Source of the DNA: an uncultured Bacteroidia bacterium
Lineage (GTDB): Bacteria > Bacteroidota > Bacteroidia > Bacteroidales > Prolixibacteraceae
Length of the DNA: 35,763 bases
Assembly: GCA_903907075.1 (NCBI GenBank)
Contig: CAIVMQ010000128.1
Coordinates: 1-35,763, forward strand
Direction: 5' to 3'
Below are positions 26,053 to 34,568 of the stretch, piece after piece (position 1 is the first letter of the stretch; each line of letters starts with the position of its first letter). A program made the position numbers and the translations under genes. Under the pieces are notes generated by a model, which had not been told where the DNA came from, made no database searches, and saw only the letters and a list, made by a program, of their open reading frames with translations.

Positions 26053-26228
26053 GCTATTCTCTGGGCTTTCTTGTCTTGGTGATTCTCTATAAAAGTTAAA
26101 ATCTATAATCGTATTACTGACAAATAATATATTCAGCTTTTTAGTCTAATTTTGATTGTATAACTGGTTAAATGTACAGTCATCAACTTTTAAGTCGGCA
26201 ATAATGTGTTATTCTTGAAGATTATTTT

Positions 26229-26236
26229 TAAATTTG
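26229..26236 (+). promoter_or_regulatory. Candidate -7 box of greA (TAAATTTG)
   Basis: Perfect TAnnTTTG 82 bp before the greA ATG; a second perfect copy, TAATTTTG, is at 26147-26154. Neither has a clear -33 TTG at the usual spacing, so which is used is open. Confidence 0.45.
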
Positions 26237-26318
26237 TATTTATTCAGATTGGGAAGAGTTCCGTTTTTCAGGAGTTCTTCTTGTTTTTTATGTAATATCA
26301 GCAAAAAATAAATTCCAG

Positions 26319-26798
26319 ATGGGCAAAATTACTTATGTTTCTGCTGAGGGCTTAAAAAAGCTTAAAGCAGAGCTGGATCAGATGGTTAATGTTGAGAGGC
26401 CGGCTATTTCTAGAAATATAGGGGAAGCAATTGAAAAGGGGGATATCTCTGAAAACGCAGAATACGATGCTGCAAAAGATGCCCAGGGAATGCTCGAGGC
26501 AAAAATAGCACTATTGCAAAATCAATTGGCCAGTGCCAGAATAATTGATCAGTCGAAAATTGAAACTGATGTTGTTCAGATTATGAACAAGGTTACCATT
26601 AAGAACAGGAAGAATAATGCAACGATGACCTATACCATAGTGTCTGAACACGAAGCGGATTTGAAAATTGGCAAAATCAGTGTTAATACGCCAATTGCAC
26701 AAGGATTATTAGGGAAAAAAATCGGCGATGCTGTTGAGATTACTGTGCCATCTGGAATACTCGAATTTGAAATTATAAATATAGAACTGGGAATCTAA
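26319..26798 (+). CDS. greA: Transcription elongation factor GreA
   Basis: 159 residues. GreA enters the secondary channel of RNA polymerase and stimulates cleavage of backtracked RNA. The N-terminal coiled coil has the tip motif GDISENAEYDAAKD (the two acidic residues that position magnesium), followed by the second helix KIALLQNQLASARII. The C-terminal FKBP-like domain has TYTIVSEHEAD, SVNTPIAQGLLGKKIGDAVEI. Length and all landmarks match the family. The HIT gene begins 20 bp downstream and is probably co-transcribed. Confidence 0.95.
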   Translation: MGKITYVSAEGLKKLKAELDQMVNVERPAISRNIGEAIEKGDISENAEYDAAKDAQGMLEAKIALLQNQLASARIIDQSKIETDVVQIMNKVTIKNRKNNATMTYTIVSEHEADLKIGKISVNTPIAQGLLGKKIGDAVEITVPSGILEFEIINIELGI

Positions 26799-26818
26799 CT
26801 GATTCCAAATCATTCACA

Positions 26819-27220
26819 ATGCCAACTATCTTTTCAAAGATTGTAAAAGGAGAAATTCCGTGTTATAAAATTGCGGAAGATGAATATTATCTTGCCTTCT
26901 TAGATATTTTCCCTGTTGCTCCAGGGCATGTATTAGTAATCCCCAAAGTTGAAACAGACTATTTATTCAATCTTGCGGACGATGAATATGCGGGTTTGAT
27001 GTTATTCTCCAAAAGAGTAGCCTGGGCTCTTAAAGAAGCTATCCCTTGCAAGAAGGTTGGTGTTGCTGTGCTTGGATTGGAAGTTTTACATGCACATCTG
27101 CACTTGATCCCATTGCAGAACGAAAATGATTTTGACTTCTCAAAACCAAAGCTGAAATTCACAGCTGAGGAGTTTTCGGCCATTGCAGCCAATATTGCTC
27201 GCCATCTTAATAGAACTTAA
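26819..27220 (+). CDS. HIT family nucleotide-binding protein
   Basis: 133 residues. HIT proteins hydrolyse or transfer nucleoside monophosphates from substrates such as adenosine phosphoramidates or dinucleoside polyphosphates. Seen: the N-terminal IFSKIVKGEIPCYKIAEDE, FLDIFPVAPGHVLVIPK, and the histidine triad LHAHLHLIP with His91, His93 (nucleophile) and His95. Its length fits the Hint/Hit branch found next to greA in many Bacteroidota. The exact substrate cannot be read from sequence. The stop codon is one base away from the end of the convergent ruvC. Confidence 0.92.
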   Translation: MPTIFSKIVKGEIPCYKIAEDEYYLAFLDIFPVAPGHVLVIPKVETDYLFNLADDEYAGLMLFSKRVAWALKEAIPCKKVGVAVLGLEVLHAHLHLIPLQNENDFDFSKPKLKFTAEEFSAIAANIARHLNRT

Positions 27221-27221
27221 A

Positions 27222-27773
27222 TTATTTTACCCTCCCCGGATTCTTTCGAATATACTCCTCCCAATTTTTTATTGTTCCTGCAGACTTAGGGTTTTTTAAT
27301 TGTAAAAAATGGCATACTGCCGTCGCTAATCCGTCAGTGGCATCAAGATCTTTGGGCATGATCTCAATATTAAACATCTGCTTTAGAAAATAGGCTACTT
27401 GTTCTTTGGTGGCCGATCCATTTCCTGTAATAGCTTGTTTTATTTTCAATGGAGCATATTCAAAAATTGGAACATTGCGGTAAAGCGATGCAGCCATAGC
27501 AACCCCTTGAGCCCGACCAAGCTTAAGCATTGATTGCACATTTTTCCCAAAAAAAGGAGCTTCAAGTGCTGTCTCGTCAGGTTTATACTCATCAACAAGA
27601 TAGAGTGTCCGGTCAAAAATATGACTTAGTTTTTGATAATGCCCAGTAAATCCGGAAGTTTTTATCACTCCAAGGGCTATGACTTGAGGCTTACTTTTTA
27701 TTATCTTAAGTACTCCATACCCCATGATATTTGATCCCGGATCAATTCCAAGTATTGTTTTATTAATCTCCAA
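27222..27773 (-). CDS. ruvC: Holliday junction resolvase RuvC
   Basis: 183 residues. RuvC cuts Holliday junctions symmetrically with RuvAB. Catalytic acidic residues are in place: Asp11 in LGIDPGSNIMGYG, Glu71 in ALEAPFFGKN, and Asp144/Asp147 in DLDATDGLATAVCHF. GRAQGVAMAA and GNGSATKEQVA are also conserved. ruvA and ruvB are not in the window. Its promoter elements sit right upstream, leaving a leader of only about 7 nt. The 3' end meets the HIT gene with a 1-bp gap and no hairpin between them. Confidence 0.95.
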   Translation of the reverse strand: MEINKTILGIDPGSNIMGYGVLKIIKSKPQVIALGVIKTSGFTGHYQKLSHIFDRTLYLVDEYKPDETALEAPFFGKNVQSMLKLGRAQGVAMAASLYRNVPIFEYAPLKIKQAITGNGSATKEQVAYFLKQMFNIEIMPKDLDATDGLATAVCHFLQLKNPKSAGTIKNWEEYIRKNPGRVK

Positions 27774-27786
27774 TGGCTCTTTTTTT

Positions 27787-27817
27787 CAAACTTACATGAA
27801 ATTAATCGTTGTTGCAA
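27787..27817 (-). promoter_or_regulatory. ruvC promoter (TTG-N20-TAAGTTTG)
   Basis: On the minus strand TTG (27817-27815) is followed after 20 nt by TAAGTTTG (27794-27787), 13 bp before the ruvC ATG. Both elements match the phylum consensus and the implied leader is nearly absent. Confidence 0.7.
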
Positions 27818-27910
27818 GACCTTTTTTATTGGTTTAGAATGCAGCTTAAATCATTAGATTTTGAATTTAGCTTAGTCCTTTATCTTAAGCTATTGCTGCG
27901 TTTCCATTCG

Positions 27911-28855
27911 TTAAAATGGTAGATGTTTTAAGTCGACATTTCCTCCGGAGAGGATTATCCCGATACGTTGGTTAAGGAACTTCTCTTTGTTTTCAAGGAT
28001 AACGGCCAGCGTAACTGCGGCAGATGGTTCAACAATAAGTTTCATCCGTTCCCATATAAGACGCATCGCTTCGATTATTGACTCTTCGGATACGGTTATG
28101 ATCTGGTCTACATTTTGGCGGATAATAGCAAAATTTAGCTCTCCCAGAGATGTAAGAAGGCCATCTGCTATCGTTTTGGGATTTTGGGAGGGGATGATAT
28201 ACCCAGCCTTAAATGAGCGGTAGGCATCATCGGCACCAGAGGGTTCAGCAGCAATAACTTTACACGAAGGTGCTAAAGATTTAGTAGATAGGGCAGTGCC
28301 TGATAATAATCCTCCTCCTCCTACAGAACAAATAATCAGGTCGAGTTCCAAAATGCTCTCTAAAAGCTCCTTTGCAGCTGTTCCTTGCCCAGCAATAACT
28401 TTTACATTATTGTATGGATGGATAATTTCAACTCCTGTTTTTTCTACAATACTTTGCAGAGTAGTTTCTCTTGACTTCAATGTTGGATCACAAAACGTTA
28501 TAATTCCACCATAGTGGGCAACGGCTTTTTTCTTGATCTCTGATGAATTTGATGGCATCACAATATGAGCTTTGATCCCTTTCAGAGCAGCTGCATAGGC
28601 CAACGCTGCTGCATGATTGCCTGAAGAGTGTGTTCCAACGCCATGAGCTGCCTGCTGTTGTGTTAAGGAAAATACTGCATTAGAAGCTCCACGGAATTTA
28701 AAGGCACCAGTTTTTTGAAGATTCTCACACTTAAAAAAAAGGTCACAGCCGGTTATCTGGTTAATCGCTCGACTTGTCATTACGGGGGTCCGGTGAATGT
28801 ACCCTTTGATCAGTTGATGCGCATCGATGATATCTTTAAAATCAGGAAGTTTCAC
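27911..28855 (-). CDS. PLP-dependent threonine/serine dehydratase (fold type II)
   Basis: 314 residues. Enzymes of this group deaminate threonine or serine to 2-oxo acids, or racemise serine. Seen: the PLP lysine Lys53 in KTGAFKFRGA, the phosphate-contacting SSGNHAAALAYAA, the glycine loop CSVGGGGLLSG, and ILSGGNVDL near the end. There is no C-terminal ACT domain, so it belongs to the short catabolic or serine-racemase-like branch rather than the isoleucine-inhibited IlvA. SSGNH and the length favour a serine racemase/threonine dehydratase assignment, but substrate choice is not decided. It overlaps the end of the upstream gene by 4 bp (ATGA), implying translational coupling. Confidence 0.88.
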   Translation of the reverse strand: MKLPDFKDIIDAHQLIKGYIHRTPVMTSRAINQITGCDLFFKCENLQKTGAFKFRGASNAVFSLTQQQAAHGVGTHSSGNHAAALAYAAALKGIKAHIVMPSNSSEIKKKAVAHYGGIITFCDPTLKSRETTLQSIVEKTGVEIIHPYNNVKVIAGQGTAAKELLESILELDLIICSVGGGGLLSGTALSTKSLAPSCKVIAAEPSGADDAYRSFKAGYIIPSQNPKTIADGLLTSLGELNFAIIRQNVDQIITVSEESIIEAMRLIWERMKLIVEPSAAVTLAVILENKEKFLNQRIGIILSGGNVDLKHLPF

Positions 28856-29634
28856 AGTTTTGGCGGCTTCTCTTTCGATTTTTTCTCTATATATTCAACT
28901 ATTAATTCCCGAATCCGCTTCTCAACATCATAGGTTGAAGCATTTATTGGCAGTCCATTAAAGGCATTGCAGTAGAGCATGAAATCTTCCAGCGGTTCAC
29001 CTTCGAATCCGGATATTTTCTGAATAACATCCTTGTTATAAACCAAAGAAAGTATTTGCCAGTCTTTTTCGGAATGGATAGCGGAAAGGGCCCCCCGCTT
29101 CTCTTTCTCATCCTTACTGAGGTAATAGGACATAAAGGATAACGGTTTTGTTAATACAGTTAGTGTTTTGGGTTTAGAAGCGAAATAGTCGCTACGTAAT
29201 TCAACCGGAACAGAGACGCTCTTACCTACTGGAATACCATTCATATTAACCTTAGGTCCGGATCCTTGGACCTCGACCTGATCTAATAAAATTCGTATTG
29301 GAGAGAGCGAAATTTTTGTTAATCCATTTTCAGTGTTAAAAATTTCACTTACCGGAACTTTCTTATCCTTATAATTTAGTGATTTAAAGGTTAATGTATC
29401 AACAGGATCTGCCTGAATAGAGAATTTGCCCGATGCATCAGTCATTGTTCCTCCGCGGATCCTCATAATTAATACCTGGACATACCCTATATTTTCCTTC
29501 GTAATCTCATCAATTACCTGCCCCTTGACATTAATCATATCTTCAGGAAAGAACAATTGGCAATACCCTTTTGGCTGGAGCCCTACGGATAAAAGCAGAA
29601 TTATTAAAGTGATTCTTATATTTCTTCTTGCCAT
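28852..29634 (-). CDS. Secreted carboxypeptidase-regulatory-domain protein
   Basis: 260 residues. A signal peptide (ITLIILLLSVGLQPKGYCQ) precedes a carboxypeptidase D regulatory-like Ig domain at about 35-110 (INVKGQVIDEITKENIGYVQVLI, then GTMTDASGKFSIQA and DTLTFKSLNYK). This plan also forms the N-terminus of many SusC/TonB receptors, but here no plug or barrel follows. The remaining 140 residues are polar and end in a basic tail (YIEKKSKEKPPKL); a YYLSKDEKEKR stretch is notable. Such stand-alone proteins are common in Bacteroidota and have no assigned role; periplasmic or outer-membrane location is inferred. Its last 4 bp overlap the dehydratase start, an odd pairing of an envelope protein with a cytoplasmic enzyme. 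Confidence 0.8.
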   Translation of the reverse strand: MARRNIRITLIILLLSVGLQPKGYCQLFFPEDMINVKGQVIDEITKENIGYVQVLIMRIRGGTMTDASGKFSIQADPVDTLTFKSLNYKDKKVPVSEIFNTENGLTKISLSPIRILLDQVEVQGSGPKVNMNGIPVGKSVSVPVELRSDYFASKPKTLTVLTKPLSFMSYYLSKDEKEKRGALSAIHSEKDWQILSLVYNKDVIQKISGFEGEPLEDFMLYCNAFNGLPINASTYDVEKRIRELIVEYIEKKSKEKPPKL

Positions 29635-29821
29635 TTGAATTTTCTAGTATCTGAAAAACTTTTAACGCAATTTTGTATTCACAGGTAATATCCTTTTAGT
29701 GTTCCGTTTAAACATTGAAAGCAGTAATACGTATAAAGCAAAGCTTTCTCATTATGAGACTTTAATGTGAAATATTTAGTCCAAATTATATTTTTTGAAT
29801 ATTATATGCACTTCATGAATT

Positions 29822-31054
29822 TTAATAGGTCATATTTTTAATCCGATCCATCGCCTTAAGGACATTTTCACGATCAGCAAATGCTGAAAAGCGGAAGTAT
29901 CCCTCACCTGAAGGGCCAAATCCTGATCCTGGTGTCCCCACTACATTAGTCTCGTTTAGAAGCTTGTCGAAAAATTCCCATGAGGTAAGGTTGTTTTTTG
30001 TCTTAACCCAAACGTATGGAGCATTAATTCCACCAAATACTGTATATTCTAATTTAGTTAAGCTCTCTCTAATAATTCGTGCATTCTCCAGGTAATATAG
30101 GATAAGCTCTTTAACCTCTTTTTTCCCTTGTTCAGAATATACCGCTGCCGCAGCTTTCTGAACAGGATATGATACGCCATTGAATTTTGTGGTATGTCTG
30201 CGCATCCATAGCGGCTTAACAGCTACCGAATTGCCTTGTTGATCATATGCAATTAATTCGTTTGGAATTACTGTAAAAGCACAGCGAGTGCCCGTGAATC
30301 CGGCAGTTTTAGAGAAACTTCTGAATTCAATTGCGACATTTTTGGCCCCTTCAATCTCAAATATTGAATGGGGTATGCCATCTTCGGTGATGTAAGACTC
30401 ATAGGCTGCATCATATAAGAGAATACTCTTGTTCGCAAGAGCGTAATCAACCCATTTTTTTAATACCTCCTTTGATGCTACCGTTCCTGTAGGATTATTT
30501 GGAAAACAAAGAAAAATCAGGTCAGGCCTTGTGGATGGAAGCTCAGGTATAAATCCATTGGATTCATTGCATGGCATATAAATTATATTGTCAAAATAAC
30601 CATTTGGCTGGCATATGCCAGTCTTACCCGACATTACAGTAGTGTCTGCATAAACCGGGTAAACAGGATCACAAATAGCGATTACATTTTCATTGCCAAA
30701 TATTTCCTGTATATTTCCTGTGTCACATTTCGAACCGTCAGAAACAAATATCTCATCTGCCGAAATGGTTACGCCCCTTGATTGATAATCATTTAGAGCA
30801 ATGGCTTCTCGCAAGAAATCATATCCCTGCTCTGGACCATAACCTTTAAAGGTATTTTTATTGCCCATCTCTTCAACTCCCTCATGAAAAGCCTTCAGTA
30901 TCGCCGGAGTTAGAGGTTGGGTAACATCTCCGATTCCCATTCTGATAATGTCTTTGTCAGGATTGGCAGCTGAGAATTCTCTTACTCTTCGACCAATTTC
31001 CGGGAATAAATATCCTGCCTTTAATTTCAGGTAGTTTTCGTTTATAAATGCCAT
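29822..31054 (-). CDS. dapL: LL-diaminopimelate aminotransferase
   Basis: 410 residues from the ATG at 31054, the usual length; the frame stays open to a TTG at 31084 but that gives no conserved residues. DapL converts tetrahydrodipicolinate directly to LL-diaminopimelate with glutamate, bypassing the succinylated or acetylated route, and so serves lysine and peptidoglycan synthesis. Seen: the N-terminus [46 protein letters not shown], and the PLP lysine Lys249 in [15 protein letters not shown]. It is divergent from lysC, which encodes the first step of the same pathway. Confidence 0.95.
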   Translation of the reverse strand: MAFINENYLKLKAGYLFPEIGRRVREFSAANPDKDIIRMGIGDVTQPLTPAILKAFHEGVEEMGNKNTFKGYGPEQGYDFLREAIALNDYQSRGVTISADEIFVSDGSKCDTGNIQEIFGNENVIAICDPVYPVYADTTVMSGKTGICQPNGYFDNIIYMPCNESNGFIPELPSTRPDLIFLCFPNNPTGTVASKEVLKKWVDYALANKSILLYDAAYESYITEDGIPHSIFEIEGAKNVAIEFRSFSKTAGFTGTRCAFTVIPNELIAYDQQGNSVAVKPLWMRRHTTKFNGVSYPVQKAAAAVYSEQGKKEVKELILYYLENARIIRESLTKLEYTVFGGINAPYVWVKTKNNLTSWEFFDKLLNETNVVGTPGSGFGPSGEGYFRFSAFADRENVLKAMDRIKNMTY

Positions 31055-31107
31055 ATTAAATAGATCTAATCTTTTTATTTGCAACTAATTTTCTGCTTCA
31101 GGGCCAA

Positions 31108-31115
31108 CAAAGGTA
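31108..31115 (-). promoter_or_regulatory. -7 promoter box of dapL (TACCTTTG)
   Basis: Perfect TAnnTTTG on the minus strand, 53 bp upstream of the dapL ATG at 31054. It also places the transcription start near or within the upstream TTG region, which supports the ATG. No clear -33 TTG. No perfect box was seen for lysC in the same 220-bp gap. Confidence 0.55.
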
Positions 31116-31304
31116 CAAAAATTATTTTTTTGATTTTCTCCTGCTATAAATTCTGATTCTAATCATGGTTAGATACAAACTTCGGAGTTTTGACGATTTA
31201 TGGTTTAAATCTCAAATTATTTCGATTATTATTCAAGTTTTCATTTCAGTTTTAATAATTTTATACAATCAAATCTTGCCAATCTCGTTTATAAAATTGA
31301 AGAG

Positions 31305-32561
31305 ATGAAAATTTTTAAATTTGGTGGTGCTTCCGTAAAGGATGACATCGGAGTAAGAAATCTTGCTTTAATTCTAAAGGATTATTCGGAAGAGCTGGTC
31401 GTCGTTGTCTCTGCTATGGGCAAGACAACCAATGCATTAGAGAAATTAGCGAAAAATTACTTTACGGGTAATTCCAAAGATCTTCTTCGAGATTTTGATG
31501 AGATAAAAAATTTTCATTTTAATCTTATTGAATCACTCTTTTATAAAAAGTCTCGCGATATCAACCGAATGCTTAGTGTCGAATTTAACCTACTTGAGTC
31601 ACATTTGTCTAATCCACCTTCCCTTGATTATGATTTTGAATATGACCAAATTGTATCTTTAGGCGAAATCCTTTCCACTAGAATTATAAGTTCGTACCTT
31701 AACTCAGTTGGTTATTCGAATAGATGGATAGATATTAGATCTGTTTTAAGGACTGATTCTACTTGGCGGGAAGGGAATGTTGACTGGCAATTATCCTCAT
31801 CTTTAGCGAAATCCCAATTTAATTTTCAACAACATACATGTTTTCTTACCCAAGGTTTTATAGGTGCAACAAGGACCAATCAAACGACTACTTTAGGTCG
31901 CGAAGGCTCAGACTATACGGCTTCAATTTTGGCTAATATCTTAGATGCGCAGAGCGTTACCATATGGAAAGATGTCCCTGGGATTATGAATTCGGATCCT
32001 CATCGATTTAAGGGAAGTCAAAAGTTGGAAATGCTTTCCTATAGGGAAGCAGCTGAAATGACCTATTACGGTGCTAAAGTTATTCATCCTAAGACGATGA
32101 AGCCATTGGTGGAGAAAGATATTCCTCTTTATGTCCGTTCATTTATCGAACCTCAGGAACAGGGTTCAGTGATTTGTAGAATTGATCATGTGATGAATTA
32201 TGTCCCTGTTTTTATTTTAAAGGAAAACCTGATTCTAATTACCGTCTCAGCTACAGATTTTTCGTTTATTGCAGAAGAGAGTATAAGTAAGATTTATAAA
32301 CTTTTTGCTCATTATCGGATAAAAGTAAACCTTGTTCAGCAATCAGCAATGAATTTTTCTTTAGCAATCGATCGTCCGGAGCGAGATTTTGAATGCCTTA
32401 TTGGGGATTTAAAGCAAAATTTTATAGTCCATTATAATGAAGGGCTTGAATTATTGACAATTCGATATTATAACGAAGAGGTCATCCAAGAGATGACCCA
32501 AGGGAGAGTTGTTTTTGTGGCCCAAAAAACAAGGACTACTGCTCGGTTTCTTTTAAAATAA
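31305..32561 (+). CDS. lysC: Aspartate kinase (monofunctional)
   Basis: 418 residues. It phosphorylates aspartate, the first step to lysine, diaminopimelate, threonine and methionine. Seen: KFGGASVKD (from residue 5), VVVVSAMGKTTNAL, the catalytic/nucleotide region TTLGREGSDYTASILAN, KDVPGIMNSDP, and EMTYYGAKVIHPKTM. The C-terminal part from about 300 forms the ACT regulatory region (ITVSATDFSFIAEESISKIY; VNLVQQSAMNFSLAID), so feedback inhibition is likely. No homoserine dehydrogenase domain is fused. Its divergent neighbour is dapL, and the gene ends 29 bp from the convergent lipoprotein. Confidence 0.92.
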   Translation: MKIFKFGGASVKDDIGVRNLALILKDYSEELVVVVSAMGKTTNALEKLAKNYFTGNSKDLLRDFDEIKNFHFNLIESLFYKKSRDINRMLSVEFNLLESHLSNPPSLDYDFEYDQIVSLGEILSTRIISSYLNSVGYSNRWIDIRSVLRTDSTWREGNVDWQLSSSLAKSQFNFQQHTCFLTQGFIGATRTNQTTTLGREGSDYTASILANILDAQSVTIWKDVPGIMNSDPHRFKGSQKLEMLSYREAAEMTYYGAKVIHPKTMKPLVEKDIPLYVRSFIEPQEQGSVICRIDHVMNYVPVFILKENLILITVSATDFSFIAEESISKIYKLFAHYRIKVNLVQQSAMNFSLAIDRPERDFECLIGDLKQNFIVHYNEGLELLTIRYYNEEVIQEMTQGRVVFVAQKTRTTARFLLK

Positions 32562-32590
32562 ACAATCCTTAGTTCCCAACGTTGGGCTTT

Positions 32591-33103
32591 CTATTTTGTA
32601 AATACCAATTTAAAAATTGGCTTTTGACCTCTTGATTGGCCATCCGCATTGTAAACTTCATAGGCAATTGTCATTGAGTTGACTTGCTTTTGCATTTCAG
32701 ATTTTTCGCTATTCCAGTTCCATTTCTCATCAAATTGAATCTTGCTGATATTTTTTCGAGTAAATTGCCCTTCGAATTCCATTTTCCGAAGCTGATCTGG
32801 AGTGATGGCTTCTCCTGTGAAGTAATCAATAGCTTTGATTTTTCCTTTGTAAACGGCGTTAAACACATTTTCGATTAGTGCTCTGCGGTCAAAGGCCGAA
32901 AGACATTCCTCTCCCCATTGATCAGTCGAATCTCTATTTGTAATATAGGTATCATAAATAATCCTTCCAAAAGAATGATCCCCTTGTATCCCATTCCTTG
33001 CTCCTGGAAGACATCCGGATATCAGAAAAATGGTTCCGAGAAAAAGTAGTAATTTATGACTGGCTCCGGTTGAACGTAAGTCGTTCCCCTTTGATCTGTT
33101 CAT
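32591..33103 (-). CDS. Small lipoprotein, possibly GldN/PorN-like
   Basis: 170 residues from the ATG at 33103; the frame extends to 33145 but the extra residues run inside pyrC and do not improve the signal. The signal peptide (KLLLFLGTIFLISGC) has a good lipobox. The mature part holds DRRALIENVFNAVYKGKIKAIDYFTGEAITPDQL and, after it, ISKIQFDEKWNWNSEKSEM, which recall the modules of the T9SS ring protein GldN/PorN. The resemblance is only by eye and could be chance; no family is certain. The ATG lies 50 bp inside the 3' end of pyrC, so translation is probably coupled. No alternative start exists before the lipobox. Confidence 0.65.
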   Translation of the reverse strand: MNRSKGNDLRSTGASHKLLLFLGTIFLISGCLPGARNGIQGDHSFGRIIYDTYITNRDSTDQWGEECLSAFDRRALIENVFNAVYKGKIKAIDYFTGEAITPDQLRKMEFEGQFTRKNISKIQFDEKWNWNSEKSEMQKQVNSMTIAYEVYNADGQSRGQKPIFKLVFTK

Positions 33104-34424
33104 GGAAAGTACCGGACGAATTTGGATCGTTATTTTCATAAACAAGATTTCCGTTTACAAAAGTCTGACTTACAAAATAATAAAATGATTCTCCCTCAAA
33201 AGGAGACCATCCGCATTTAGAAAGGATATTTTCTTTTGAAACGGTCCATCGCAGTGCATCGACTAATACTAGATCTGCTTTATAACCTTTGCGAATATAT
33301 CCTCGTTTTTCGATCCCGAACAGATCTGCAGGTGCATGGCACATTTTTTCTACCAATTTCTCGAGTGAGATTTTCCCATTTCGGCTCATCTCAAGCATCG
33401 CAACCAGTGAGTGCTGGACTAATGGGCCTCCCGAGGGAGCTTTGAAATAACTCTGGTCTTTCTCTTCTATCGTATGTGGCGCATGATCTGTGGCAATAAC
33501 ATCAATTCGATTATCTGCGATCCCTTTTAATAATGCTTGTCGATCATTAGCTGATTTAATAGCTGGATTCCATTTTATTCTTGTCCCTTTTTTTTCGTAA
33601 TCAGCCTCTGTAAACCATAAATGGTGAACACAAGCCTCATTGGTTATTTTCTTATTCTTTACAGGTCCAGCTTCAAATAACGCAATTTCTCCCGCGGTAG
33701 ATAGATGTAGGACATGGAGTCGTGTTCCATATTTTTTGGCTAGTTCAACCGCTTTAGAGGTCGATTTAAAGCATGCATTGGTGTCTCTGATCTTAGAGTG
33801 CTCGCTCATCGGGACATCCTCACCATATTTCTCACGTGCAATCGCACTGTTTGATTGAATAATTTGCTCATCCTCGCAATGGGTTGCGATTAACATTTTT
33901 GATTTTGAGAATAACGCTACAAGGGTTTCCGTATCGTTAACCAGCATGTTTCCTGTTGAGGAGCCCATAAATACTTTGACCCCACAAACTCTTGACGGAT
34001 CAGTTTTTAACAACTCTTCGAGGTTGTCATTCGTAGCTCCTATATAAAAGGAGTAATTGGCTAATGAGACTTCAGATGCTCGGAGGTACTTTTGTTCTAA
34101 TATTTCATGCGTTACGGCTTGAGGTACCGTATTTGGCATCTCCATAAATGATGTGATCCCTCCTGCAATTGCAGCCCTCGACTCTGTTTCAATATCCCCC
34201 TTGTGTGTAAGTCCTGGATCTCTGAAATGAACTTGGTCGTCAATTATTCCGGGCAAGAGCAATTTTCCTGAGGCGTCAATTACATCTGATTGTGCAAGGA
34301 TATTTGTAGGAACTTCATCTCTGAATATTTTTTCAATAATTCCGTTACGTATAAGTATGCTTGTGTCTCTTAATATTTTACCTTCATTTACAACTCTGGC
34401 ATCTTTGATCACGATGTCTCTCAT
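33054..34424 (-). CDS. pyrC: Dihydroorotase (class I type)
   Basis: 456 residues. It cyclises carbamoyl aspartate to dihydroorotate in pyrimidine synthesis. Seen: LPGIIDDQVHFRDPGLTHKGD, GVKVFMGSSTGNMLV, ATHCEDEQII, LHVLHLSTAGE and VIATDHAPHT, the metal and substrate sites of the amidohydrolase fold. The first histidine of the usual HxH metal motif is glutamine here (DQVHFRD), a variant I believe is normal in Bacteroidota PyrC. The C-terminal ERLTFNR end is typical of that branch. It lies 144 bp downstream of the Dpm1-like gene, a neighbour pair often seen in the phylum, and overlaps the lipoprotein gene by 50 bp. Confidence 0.93.
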   Translation of the reverse strand: MRDIVIKDARVVNEGKILRDTSILIRNGIIEKIFRDEVPTNILAQSDVIDASGKLLLPGIIDDQVHFRDPGLTHKGDIETESRAAIAGGITSFMEMPNTVPQAVTHEILEQKYLRASEVSLANYSFYIGATNDNLEELLKTDPSRVCGVKVFMGSSTGNMLVNDTETLVALFSKSKMLIATHCEDEQIIQSNSAIAREKYGEDVPMSEHSKIRDTNACFKSTSKAVELAKKYGTRLHVLHLSTAGEIALFEAGPVKNKKITNEACVHHLWFTEADYEKKGTRIKWNPAIKSANDRQALLKGIADNRIDVIATDHAPHTIEEKDQSYFKAPSGGPLVQHSLVAMLEMSRNGKISLEKLVEKMCHAPADLFGIEKRGYIRKGYKADLVLVDALRWTVSKENILSKCGWSPFEGESFYYFVSQTFVNGNLVYENNDPNSSGTFHEQIKGERLTFNRSQS

Positions 34425-34568
34425 GGTTAATTTTAATTGTTTAGGAATTAAACTTGAAGTTTAGCTATTATTAAGTGAAATTATATAAAAATAATCAATG
34501 TAATAGGTTTTAATTTATTTTATTCTCTGAGATAGCTAAAATTGAATTTGGACTGTCTGCAGATTGGC

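Noticed and set aside
32575..32586. Perfect palindrome CCCAACGTTGGG between lysC and the lipoprotein gene
   Set aside because: It cannot form a long stem with a loop and is followed by only a weak T-rich run, so I do not call a terminator; an operator at a convergent junction is unlikely.
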